Source of the DNA: Botryococcus braunii
Lineage: Eukaryota; Chlorophyta; Trebouxiophyceae
Assembly: GCA_002005505.1 (NCBI GenBank)
Contig: KV908427.1
Coordinates: forward strand, 434,122 to 498,121
Direction of reading: 5' to 3'
Length of the DNA: 64,000 bases
Positions 1 through 9,429 of this stretch are shown piece after piece; within the stretch, counting starts at the first letter, position 1, and each line of letters begins with the position of its first letter. Under the pieces are notes generated by a model. That model ran no database searches and was not told the DNA's origin. It saw only the letters and a program-made list of their open reading frames with translations. Both the position numbers and the translations under genes were made by a program.

Positions 1-272
1 GTGTTCGTTCGACAGTAGTTTGTAAGTCATTCGATCTCTTTGGCTTGTTAAGCCGACTCCTGAATGGACTCATGTGAATTGCTTTCTTTCTCTCTCACTT
101 GTTGTGAGAAACTTCTGTGGAAGCAATTGCTATATGTGAATTGTTCATCAGTTTGACGCTGTCGACTATGTATGTCTTGGTCAAACTGATTAAGTACATG
201 GATGATATACTTGTGAGTATAGTCATCATTTATGACTAATATAACACCTTTGGATCTTTGCAGATCACAACA
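1..272. other. Probable end of an LTR or other element inserted into gypsy element E
   Basis: Element E homology (by comparison with A1 and A2) begins abruptly at about 273 with GGACAAAGGCC. The 272 bases before it match nothing else in the window. They end in CACAACA, the same end as the LTR of copia element I read on the + strand, so this is probably the edge of an LTR whose remainder lies left of the window. GGACA (273-277) would then be the target-site duplication. No coding region is supported. Identity is inferred and cannot be confirmed without the left flank. Confidence 0.35.
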
Positions 273-3200
273 GGACAAAGGCCAAACTAAAAGTTCTTGC
301 TCGGGGATGTAGGGGAGAACAATTCATGTTCTCGGGCAAGGCAGGAATATTTCCTTTTTCATTTGTGCTTGCATGTGTCATGCCACAACCATCTTGTCAT
401 GTAGGGCATGTGGGAAATCTCTCACCACTCAACCCGACTTTTGCCGTTACTGTTCGAGGCATGGAGTTTCGTGCACTCATGGACACTGGGGCTACCCATT
501 CTTTTGTCCGAGGCAAAGTACTACAAGGGCTTAGGTATCACAAGGAAGCAACAACAGTAGTCCTTGCAGATGGGTCCTTGTCTGAAACCAACGGGAAGGT
601 TGACCTTAGTGTTAGATTCACCCCTTCGGTAGTCACCCGCCATACTTTCTTTGTATGTGATTCTATCATGGAGGGAGTGGATCGCATTTTGGGTCAAGAC
701 TGGATGTCTCCCAGGGAAGCCACAGTCAGTGTTGGGGTTGGGAAAGCATAAATAAAACATCAAGGGAAGTGGGTAACGTTGGACCCTCACAGGAAAGTCT
801 TACCCTGCACGTTGCAATGGGGTATGAACATAGTGAGGAAGGGGAAGAACAAAGTAGATCAATGGAGACTTTGTCTGTTGAATGTTGTCATGAGACCTGA
901 AGAGTATGCATGGGATGAGCAGGAGTCATCCCGGGAGGAAAACGGGCTCGATCCCTCCGACGACGAATCAGGCACCTCATCAACCAACTCCAGGGGACCG
1001 GGTACCCAGGGCGGGCCGGTCCCGGAATTATTCTCGGAACCCCTAGTGGAGGGGGAGGAAGAGGGAATAATGGAGGGGGAGGAGGAGAAGCCAACGTCGT
1101 CGTCGGGTAAGCTCACGGGATCCTTGGGACTGGAGGAGGTGTTGAAGGGCAAACCGGAACAATTGGGGGTGCTCTTTAGGGAGTACAGTGATTTGTTTCC
1201 TCAAGGTTTGCCAGGATTGCCACCGCATAGACAGGTGTATCACACCATCAGGATACAACCTGGCTCTGTACCTCCTAATAAGCCTGCTTATCGTTTATCT
1301 TCTCTAGAAATGGAAGAGTGTACTAAAACAGTGGATGAGCTTCTCGCATTAGGGCACATCCGGCCTAGTCACTCACCTTATGCATCTCCTGTTCTTTTTG
1401 TTAAAAAGAAGGAAGGAACTTATAGGATGGTAATTGATTATAGAGCTGTCAACCAGATTACCATTCCGGATAGGTACCCCTTGCCCCGGATTGATGATTT
1501 GCTTGATAGGCTCAAAGGAGCAAAGGTCTTCTCAAGCCTGGATTTATTGAGCGGATACCATCAGGTCCGGCTTAAAGAAGAAGATATCTCAAAGACAGCA
1601 TTTAGAACACCATTTGGGTTGTACGAGTTTCTGGTGCTCCCCTTTGGTTTAACGAATGCTCCGGCCACTTTTCAGCGGCTGATGAATGAAATCTTCCATG
1701 ATTTCATTCGGGAGGGATTTGTCGTTGTCTATTTGGATGATGTGCTCATTTTCAGCAAGGATGAAAACATGCATTATGTCCATTTGGAAAAAGTCTTCGC
1801 TCGCTTGCGAGAGAAGCAACTCTTTGCCAAGCTACCCAAGTGTGAGTTCATGCGTTCTGAACTTCGATACTTGGGGCATATCATTGGAAGGGATGGATTA
1901 AAGGTGGACCCACAAAAGGTGGAAGTAGTCAAGGAATGGCCCGTACCCAAAAACACCACGGATGTCCGTAGGTTTCTGGGCCTTGCAAACTACTTCAGGA
2001 AGTTTATCAGGGACTTCAGTGCCATCGCTGCTCCTTTAACAAAGTTGTCAAGCAGCAAGAGGGCATGGGAATGGGAATTGGAACAGGAGGAATCTTTTTC
2101 AGCATTGAAGACTGCTTTGGTAGAGGCCCCTATCTTATCACTACCTGATCTTCGGAAACCATTCCAAGTGACATGTGATGCAAGTGATTTTGGGGTGGGA
2201 GCAGTTCTCATGCAGGACGGGAAAGTAGTAGCATACTATAGCAAAAAGTTGAATAGTGCAGAGCGTAACTATTCTGCTACGGAAAGGGAATTGCTGGCTG
2301 TAGTGTATGCTCTACAGGAATGGAGATGTTATGTGTTAGGAAAACCAGTCACCGTAACCACTGACCATAAGTGTAATACCTTTTTGCAACAACAGGCAGG
2401 ACTTAGCCCGAGAAGAGTTAGGTGGGCTGAGCGATTGCAGGAGTTTGACATACTCTGGGTTTGGGAGCCAGGCAAGACTAACGTCGCAGATGCCTTGTCC
2501 AGGGTCCCAATCCTCGCGGCCAGGCAGCTCCGACGCAACGTCGAGCCAGCGGAGCCCGAGCTCAGGAGTGTCAAGCCCCGGGTCGCAATGGACTCCGGCG
2601 GGAGGGCCCGCCCGAGCGGAGTCACCTAGCAGCTTGACACGTGTGAACCCTTCATGGAGTTAGTAAAGAGGGCTTACATGGATGATGAGTGGTTGGGAAA
2701 GAGGTCGAACAGAAGGAAGGTGCATTTCAGGAATGGGATATGGGAATATGGGAAGGAGGGACGGAAGTATGTCCCAGGGCATTATGAGGTGAAGGATGGG
2801 GAAGGAGTCGTGGGGAGAAACCCAAGACAAGATATACTCAAGGCATTGCATGAACCTTTGTATGTGGGACACCCTGGTTTTGCCAAGATGTATGAACTGG
2901 TGAAACGGGAATGGTGGTGGCCGGGAATGACAGAGGACGTGCGGGAATATGTTGCCTACTGTGATTCTTGTCAAAGGGTCAAAGCTTCAAACAAGTTGCC
3001 CGCAGGCCTCCTTCACCCCTTGCAAATCCCGACTAGGAAATGGCAAAGCATTTCCATGGATTTCATAACGGGTTTGCCACGGAGTGCAAACGGGAATGAT
3101 GCCATATGGGTTGTGGTGGACCGGTTAAGTAAGTGTGCTCACTTTGTGCCCACCACCACAAAAGCTGACAAATATGATGTAGCAGTTTTGCTAAGGGATA

Positions 3201-3358
3201 AAGTCTGGAGATACCACGGATTTCCAGAGGAACTTGTGTCGGATAGGGATCCTAAGTTTGTGAGTAAATTTATGGATATACTCCTAAATTTAACAGGCTG
3301 CAAACCTGCACGGTCTACAGCCTATCACCCACAATCTGACGGACAAACGGAACGGGTT
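273..3358 (+). pseudogene. pol: Element E pol, part 1: protease, RT, RNase H, integrase zinc finger and core
   Basis: The order is as follows. The aspartic protease has the DTGATHSF motif near 484. An acidic, Ser/Glu-rich linker follows at about 900-1110. The reverse transcriptase has YLDDVLIF near 1731, and RNase H begins at TCDASDFG near 2170. The integrase has an H-H-C-C finger with CDSCQRVK near 2959, a core SMDFITGLP near 3053 and SDRDPKF near 3238. The reading is broken by TAA at 749-751 (Gln in A1 and A2) and TAG at 2627-2629 (Gln in A1 and A2). It is cut at 3358, inside the DGQTERV motif, by insertion D. It is clearly a Ty3/gypsy pol and non-functional in this copy. Confidence 0.93.
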
Positions 3359-3523
3359 TGTAGCGCGCCGGTAGGCAGACGGTGCCGGGGCTCGTCCCCG
3401 CACGTGCCGGGCTGTACATTGGTACTGGGTGTAGCCTCGTAGGCTCGCACAGTATATGGCATGGTGTTCGGACCATACTAGCACTTTCGTCGGTGCACGG
3501 CCATCCTTTGCAAGAATATTACA
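3359..3523 (+). repeat. Element D 5' LTR (165 bp)
   Basis: It starts TGTAGCGCGCCGG and ends GAATATTACA. It differs from the 3' copy at two sites by eye, both C here and T in the 3' copy. It is very short for an LTR. Confidence 0.9.
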
Positions 3524-3696
3524 TTTTGGTGGCCCATATCCAAGTCGGTGGACTTGCGATGTTGGTTGTTGATCCTCTTTGACGCTTAAGTCTGTCTTGC
3601 GGATGGTGTCGATGCTTAAGTGTGTCTTCGTTGCTGCCTGTCGTCCTATTTGGGTTGTTTCCCACTAGATCGACGGATCAACAACACCTTGGTATC

Positions 3697-4399
3697 TGTT
3701 GAGTTGTGAACATACATTATAGAATGCCTTGTGCTTTAGGTGATCTTCAAATGTACATTATTAGGATACGGGTCCACTATCCACATAAGGTACCTCAAGA
3801 CACGTTCGGATGAGGTCTATTTCGAACATAAGGTACAATCTGATTTAGATTACGCGTTAGCGTGAAAGGACTATTAAAGCTGCGATCACCGCATAGTCGA
3901 GCAACTGGTTTGGAAAGATACTGGGCACATAAGGATGCCAGTCTTGTTCATGCAGTTGCATGTGTCTAAAAGAGCAGACAGTCGTCAAGGACTGTAGCTG
4001 GAGAGGCACGAACTTACGACCTGTCTGCTTGCTTACAGGTGCGGTGACGCAGGATGTGTATTGGTAATGTGTTCATGTTTGATTGCTTGTTTGCAAGTGA
4101 ACCATTTTAGTGGACAATCAAGTCTCCCAAACAGCTAAGGGACGGAGTCTTGATTGAGTATAGGAAGGTACTTGCTTTCAGCCGTCAGGAGCTTGTCCGT
4201 GTGTAGATGCTCATTGACAGATCAACATGTAACGGAACTGGTTTGGAAAGATACTGGGCACATAAGGATGCCAGTCTTGTTCATGCAGTTGCATGTGTCT
4301 AAAAGAGCAGACAGTCGTCAAGGACTGTAGCTGGAGAGGCACGAACTTACGACCTGTCTGCTTGCTTACAGGATACGCCACTGCCCATAACCTTTTACA
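3697..4399 (+). repeat. Element C 5' LTR (703 bp) with internal direct repeat
   Basis: It starts TGTTGAGTTGTGAAC and ends CCTTTTACA. Inside it a 137-bp segment occurs twice without visible differences, at 3903-4039 and 4236-4372 (offset 333). CATAAGGTAC occurs twice, at 3784-3793 and 3827-3836. The last bases, GCCCATAACC-TTTTACA, form an inverted repeat with the primer site that follows. Confidence 0.93.
3903..4372 (+). repeat. Duplicated 137-bp segment inside element C LTR
   Basis: The two copies (3903-4039, 4236-4372) appear identical. The first copy ends CTTACAG|GTGCGG, a good 5' splice-site match. The second ends CTTACAG|GATACG, a good 3' splice-site match. A 333-nt intron (4039-4371) is therefore possible in the leader. 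The same pair is present in the 3' LTR. Confidence 0.85.
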
Positions 4400-4413
4400 G
4401 GTTATGGGCCCAC
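4400..4413 (+). promoter_or_regulatory. Element C primer-binding site (initiator tRNA-Met anticodon arm)
   Basis: GGTTATGGGCCCAC follows the LTR directly. It is the reverse complement of GTGGGCCCATAACC, the anticodon stem-loop of eukaryotic and plant initiator tRNA-Met, not of its 3' CCA end. Drosophila copia is the known model for priming from such a tRNA half. Confidence 0.85.
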
Positions 4414-4448
4414 GCCCTTCCAGCTGAGCCAAGGGCAGACAGGAGTGC

Positions 4449-4592
4449 ATGGCATCATCGAATGCATCTGTACTGGGTTTTCCACGGACTCGCCTGACGG
4501 CAAGAAGAAGTAAAAAAGGAACAACTGGATATTCACTCAGAAGGCCTACGGACAGAGTCTTCAATATCTTGGGAAGTTTTTTTTTTCCGTGA
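4449..4592 (+). CDS. Element C upstream small ORF (47 aa), degenerate relative of the B and I upstream ORFs
   Basis: ATG at 4449 opens a 47-codon ORF between the primer site and gag-pol. Residues 13-21 read RTRLTARRS, which aligns with RTKQTARKS of the histone H3 tail. Residues 31-38 (RRPTDRVF) align with the RTIDERVF and RNPDERAF segments of the B and I ORFs. It ends after a run of ten T at 4577-4586, which may have shifted the frame and shortened the protein. The homology rests on position plus two short motifs, so it is suggestive only. Confidence 0.5.
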   Translation: MASSNASVLGFPRTRLTARRSKKGTTGYSLRRPTDRVFNILGSFFFP

Positions 4593-4814
4593 AGTGACCT
4601 GAGATTATCACCCGTCGTCGTTGTCGTGAGACCGTCAGTAGGTCCGGGTGGTCAAGCAATTGAATTGCTGAAGAATATTTTGCATATCTTGCATATTAAG
4701 GGTACATGCTAGACCTCGAAAGGGTGGAATACTTGAAAGTGCTGTGGTGCACGCCGGAAGGGTATACTTAAACCAGCTGTGTCAGGCTGAACGCTGTGAG
4801 AGCAAGTGAAGTGT

Positions 4815-6674
4815 ATGACCAGACCTCAAACTCGTTCCCAAAGCAAGGTTTCTGAAAGTAATCCCAGCAGTACAGAGACTATGGCAACACCAGCAGGAGG
4901 CAGCACGGCCTCCTCAGGAGCTGGACAGTCAGGACAGACCACTGGAGGCACTGCAGCCAGCTCGTATGCATACACGATGAACTCCTCCAATCCCAAGATG
5001 TCTACACAGCTGAAGGCTGATCGCACTAATTTCAGTGCCTGGCGTGAAGAGCTGGAGTCTTGCGCAATGCAAAAAGGAGCAATGGGAGCGTTGGAGACAG
5101 CTATGCCTAAGACCGCAGAGAACGCAGCAGTAAAACATTTCATTTTGCAGTCTGTCCCGTCCATGTGGCACGACGAAGTCAAACAGCGGGGGAGCGCTTT
5201 TGACTTCATTCAGTGGATGGCAGACCGCTGCACTGGAGGGAAGGACAGGGAAATCAACGAGAAGTGGATCAAGGGGCTCAAACAAGGCATGGTAAAGGGA
5301 GAGACAGTGCAAGAATGGTGCCACCGAGTCATCAGTATTGCCGCCTCCCTGGAGGCCAATAACCATCAGCTGAGCGACCGCCAGATCTGCAGGTATATGT
5401 ATAAGGGACTACCTGCAGTCTTGCAGAACGACGCTTGGGCAATTACCTCCGCCAAGTCAGACCCCTACAACATGCTGGAGACGATCCTCACTGCCATTGA
5501 GAACTTGGAGTACCAGGATATCCCGCTGGCAGAGTCAGTGCAAGTCACAGCATCAGCTGCAGCAGTTATGGCAGCAGCAGCAGCAGCCGTGCCAGCTCAG
5601 GGTGGAATCCCTGGGCCTCCCCAAGGCGCTGGAGCTGCACCGGGCGCTGGAGCAGCACCAGGAGTGGGAGCTGGAGCACCTGCTGATGGTCAGGCCCCCT
5701 ATGGCCCTTCTGCTCACAACGCTGGAGGCAGGGGGCGAGGGTCTGGACGTGGCAGGAGGCCAAAGGAGGAACTGGCGTGTCGCTTCTGCAACGGGACGGG
5801 ACATTTCTGGAGGGATTGCCTGGAACTGAAGAGGCTGCAAGCTCTACGTGGCACAATGCAAGCTGCAAGTGCGGGCCCAGCTGCGTGGTGGGGCACTGGA
5901 GCTCCTCAGCAACAAGCCAGCTGGTGGGATGCTGGCCAGTCCAGAGGAGGCCCTCCCGTGTCAACCTCACATCCTCCTGGATCTGTGTCCACTATCTTCC
6001 CCTTCTTCCCAGGCTGGCATCTCCCACCACCACCTCCTCCAGGTGCTGGTGAGCCTATGTTCGTTTCGTTGAATGTGCTTACCTCTACATCTCATGGGGC
6101 TTGCAGTACCTCGTGGCTGATAGATAGTGGTGCATCGGTGCACCTTGTAAATGATCTGTCTTTACTACACAACCCAGTCATGCATGCTCAACCCCTCCCT
6201 CTTCATTTGGCCACTTCTGATGCCAAAGGAGGGATAGTTGCAACTGGGTCTGTGTGTCTGGTCAATGCCAGACAAGAGGTGTTTTGGCTGCATAATGTGC
6301 AGTGTGTGCCCACTGCACACACTAATCTGATTTCTGTCACAGGAGCCATTCAGGATGGAGCATCATTCCTCACTGACAGTGCAGGTGGGTACACGACCAT
6401 GAAAGGCCCAGCAGGCTGGTCTGGTAAGATAGCCAGAGAGCGAGGGCTGTTTTTTTTAGAATGGGTGTGTCCCGTCAAGAGCCAGCATGATGCGCAGCCA
6501 CAGTCCAGTCCTCATGTGGCCTCGTATCATGCCAGGAAAGGGCACGTGTGTACAGATCGACTACTGTGGCATGCAAGGTTGGGGCATCCTGGGGTTAAGA
6601 GTATGACAAGGTTGGACAACGAAGACCTGGTCACTGGGATCAATGTGTCCCTTGCTCCATGCTCAGAGTGTTCT
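4815..6674 (+). pseudogene. gag-pol: Element C gag-pol, part 1: gag, zinc knuckle, protease, start of integrase
   Basis: I start at ATG 4815 (MTRPQTRSQSK), because the longer frame begins only with GTG. The gag region spans about 4960-5520 and is followed by an Ala/Gly/Pro repeat stretch near 5560-5700. A CX2CX4HX4C knuckle (CRFCNGTGHFWRDC) lies near 5779. The aspartic protease has IDSGASVHLVND near 6121. The GAG-pre-integrase segment LLWHARLGHPG lies near 6563. The protein is cut after CSECS by element B and resumes at 29338 in frame. Confidence 0.93.
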
Positions 6675-7379
6675 TGTTATAATAGTAATAGAACATTTTG
6701 GTGCCTTTCCCTCAGAAGAGTAATAGTGGCCAGATCAGCTTCAATGAATAATCGGTGGCAGAACCTGGGAGTTCTGCCAGATCCCATCTAGACCAATTGT
6801 ACATTGATTAGGAAGGATGAGGTAATCAGACACGATTTGCTAGAAAGGATTTATGACACCGGCGTGCAAGGACAAGGCACTTGATTGGGACATTAAAGGC
6901 ACTTCGGGTGCTTATCTCTTGACTGTTGCCTATCAAGTCCTCATTCACATTCGGTCACTGCTTGTTCTCCTACACACAACAAGAGTACCGACGAGCTAAT
7001 CACCCTTCGTGCCCGGGTCATACAGGTAACCTGACGTTAAGAGACTGAAGCCTCATTGACAATGGATTAGGAAAGGACTAGGTAATATTATTGGGTTGGT
7101 GCTAATGTTTTCCTCATTGAACACTGGTAATGCAGACTATCGGTAGTTACGTAGATTGAGTAGTTTGAATTACGGAGCGATGAGAGAAAGCTAGTAGCAT
7201 TGTAATGACTTGATTGGGACATTAAAGGCACTTCGGGTGCTTATCTCTTGACTGTTGCCTATCAAGTCCTCATTCACATTCGGTCACTGCTTGTTCTCCT
7301 ACACACAACAAGAGTACCGACGAGCTAATCACCCTTCGTGCCCGGGTCATACAGGGAACGCCGAACACAAAAGTTTACA
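6675..7379 (+). repeat. Element B 5' LTR (705 bp) with internal direct repeat
   Basis: It starts TGTTATAATAGTAATAG and ends AAAGTTTACA. It contains an inverted repeat GGCAGAAC-N6-GTTCTGCC at 6757-6778, also present at the same depth in the LTR of element I. A 148-bp direct repeat lies at 6879-7026 and 7208-7355. Confidence 0.93.
6879..7355 (+). repeat. Duplicated 148-bp segment inside element B LTR
   Basis: The copies at 6879-7026 and 7208-7355 appear identical (offset 329). The first ends CATACAG|GTAACC and the second CATACAG|GGAACG, fitting a 5' and a 3' splice site and a possible 329-nt intron (7026-7354). The sequence is unrelated to the C and I repeats, although its placement is the same. 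Confidence 0.85.
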
Positions 7380-7393
7380 GGTTATGGGCCCAC
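7380..7393 (+). promoter_or_regulatory. Element B primer-binding site (initiator tRNA-Met anticodon arm)
   Basis: GGTTATGGGCCCAC starts right after the LTR end TTTACA. It is identical to the site in elements C and I and complementary to the initiator tRNA-Met anticodon stem-loop. Confidence 0.85.
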
Positions 7394-7445
7394 AGCTTTT
7401 CTGCTGAGGCATGAAAAATGTATGACTTGGGCAAAGTAGTCTGCG

Positions 7446-7945
7446 ATGGCGCGAACGAGACAAACCGGACGTATGAGCACGGGCGGAAGTAGACCTCCTC
7501 CACCTCCACCTCCTCCTCCAACATATAACCAACGAAGAAAGGCAGGAGGAGAGAAAGGCCCACGGACGATAGACGAACGTGTATTCCTAGTGAAGGACTT
7601 CGTCCACGAAGCACACGGACGAGGAGCACTCACCCCACCTCAGTGGTTCCAAGAGCGTTTCCCGATATATCCAGCTTATAAATTCATTGTTTGGGAAATC
7701 TCTTTCATCAACGGAGAGCCAGGATATCTGACACGAGCAATTTTTGAGAGGTGCTTACAGCAAACGGGAGGTCCATCGCACGAAGCTTATTGGACAGAGA
7801 AAGCTGCCTACGCAACGATTGAGCTAGCTTTGAGCAGCCTGGGAGACGACTTCATTGATCATCTAATTCTCCACGGAGGAGGAGAATTTCACGTGAACGA
7901 GTGGGACACAGAGGACGACAGTGAGGACGAGGACGGAGACTCCAG
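7446..7945 (+). CDS. Element B upstream ORF with histone H3-like N-terminal tail (interrupted by A1; last 25 nt at 15403-15427)
   Basis: ATG at 7446 begins MARTRQTGRMSTGG. Histone H3 begins MARTKQTARKSTGG, so 10 of 14 positions agree, and the H3 K4 and K9 positions hold Arg and Met. Nine prolines follow (residues 18-26). A segment with DERVFLVKD (about residues 42-50) and PPQWF is shared with the element I ORF. The C-terminus is strongly acidic. No histone fold, zinc finger or enzyme motif is seen. Element A1 interrupts it at codon 167. With A1 and one TCCAG removed, it ends TGA at 15425-15427, two bases before the gag-pol ATG at 15430. The total is 174 codons. Function is unknown; chromatin mimicry is inference. 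Confidence 0.75.
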
Positions 7946-8423
7946 TGTAATAACTCAGCGGAATTTATAAGGAAGTAAAGCAGGAAGGGAGCAAGGAACG
8001 AGGCGCGACACGAGGTCCGTCACTTGGGGCAAGCAAGCGTTTACAAGAACCACCCCACCACACAGCTTACCCTTGTGGTTTCTCCAGTTCTGTCCTCTCG
8101 TGTTAATCTACTCGGCACGCGGGTTCCTAGCCAAGGGACGCCTATCATTCGGACTCGGCCCATGTACGACTTCTGTCTCTCTATCCTTCGTGAGAGCCCT
8201 AGATCGTCCACTCGCTGGCGTGCTAACGGTGACAATTATTGTCATCAAACACACGCAATGACGGAGTGCCAACTATGCATGGCGTAAGCAACCATCACCG
8301 ACGGAAGGTGCTACTCTCGTTCGAGCGGCTAACCACGTGGCTCCCACGGGCGTGCAGTATGGCGCCAAAGGGCGTCTCCCGCAAATGTCCCGAAATGCTC
8401 GGAAATCCTCGCATTCCGTTACA
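7946..8423 (-). repeat. Element A1 3' LTR (478 bp)
   Basis: On the - strand it runs from TGTAACGGAATGCG to GAGTTATTACA. The palindrome TGACAATTATTGTCA lies at 8230-8244. It is bounded on the right by the polypurine tract (CCCCCCCTTAG on the + strand). Confidence 0.95.
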
Positions 8424-9429
8424 TTATCCCCCCCTTAGTCCTTTGCATGTCCTCATGCAAACCCACTCGAGGATTTTCACTGAGAAAAACAACCAGAGAA
8501 ACCGGTAAACTGGACGGCCCAAACCTCCAACTGCCGTCTGACCCCTGCCGAATTGGTGGTTCATGGGGTCCCCACTTCCAATGTATAATATCTCCAAGTA
8601 AACACTTCCTTGCCATTTATTTATTTTTTATGGCTTTTCTAGTACACTAGGTAGACTTGCGTCTAATCTTATTCGAAGAACAAACATGAAGAAATAAACG
8701 TTCAAACATGAAAAACAAGTGTCCCAATTTCCCAAGTCCAAGAGAACATAAAAATCTAATCCAAAAACATACAACACAAAAGAATAATTAAAGTGCTTAA
8801 GTCCAAAAAGTAGGGAACTTCCATGGAGAAGTTCCATGCTCCCAATGAGTCCCGTTCCCGTAATGGATGATCCCAAGTCAACATACTGTACAAATCCGCA
8901 TAAGGTACATATTCCAGTTCATGCCGAACGACTCGGGTTGCGTTGGCTCTGAACCATGATCCAAAAGGAACAAACAAACAAACAAAGAAACAAAGTCCAA
9001 CGTTCAAGGTCCAAGATTTCAAGAGAGTCCAAGTCCCCCTATTGACATAGACAGTCCAAGACCTGCCAGTCACATAGAAGAATCCCCAATCCCTCTCCAA
9101 TTTCCAAGTCCCTTCTAGTCACATAGTCCACCCATCACCAGAAAAGTGCCCAGGATCCACAACTGATTGCTTGTGCTAGCAGGTGTACTCCCCCCCCACC
9201 TATCCAAAGCGTGCAGACTCCGGGCTGCAACATGCCATGGTGTGTGACATCTGTCCACCCACACCGGAGTGGGCGACCCACTCCCAATCCCATCCCGAGG
9301 GGGTGCACACATTTGCAATCCTACCACCGGCTTGTCTGTGCAGATCCTTGCGTACCCGACAAGGATTCCCTCCTAAAGAGAGCAAAGACAAGGTAACCGA
9401 CCGGAGGAGCGGGCAGCAGGGGAAAGGCC
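8424..9429 (-). other. Element A1 3' untranslated region
   Basis: About 1 kb without a supported ORF lies between the pol stop and the 3' LTR, beginning next to the polypurine tract. A short (CAAA)n run lies near 8970. It is highly similar to the A2 and E 3' UTRs. Confidence 0.75.

Noticed and set aside
48..278. 76-codon - strand frame at the window start
   Set aside because: It spans the element edge at 272/273 and shows no domain.
3903..4372. Direct repeats in the copia LTRs as a CRISPR or satellite array
   Set aside because: There are only two long copies per LTR, inside recognisable retrotransposon ends.
7380..7393. tRNA-Met-like sequence at three places
   Set aside because: Only the 14-base anticodon-arm complement is present, always directly after an LTR. 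It is a primer-binding site, not a tRNA gene.
7446..7945. A captured, complete histone H3 gene in element B
   Set aside because: Only the N-terminal 14 residues resemble H3. There is no histone-fold helix sequence after them.
8024..8287. 87-codon frame repeated in every A-family LTR
   Set aside because: It runs antisense through the LTR, differs between copies by indels, and has no start context or domain. Recurrence reflects the LTR, not selection on a protein.
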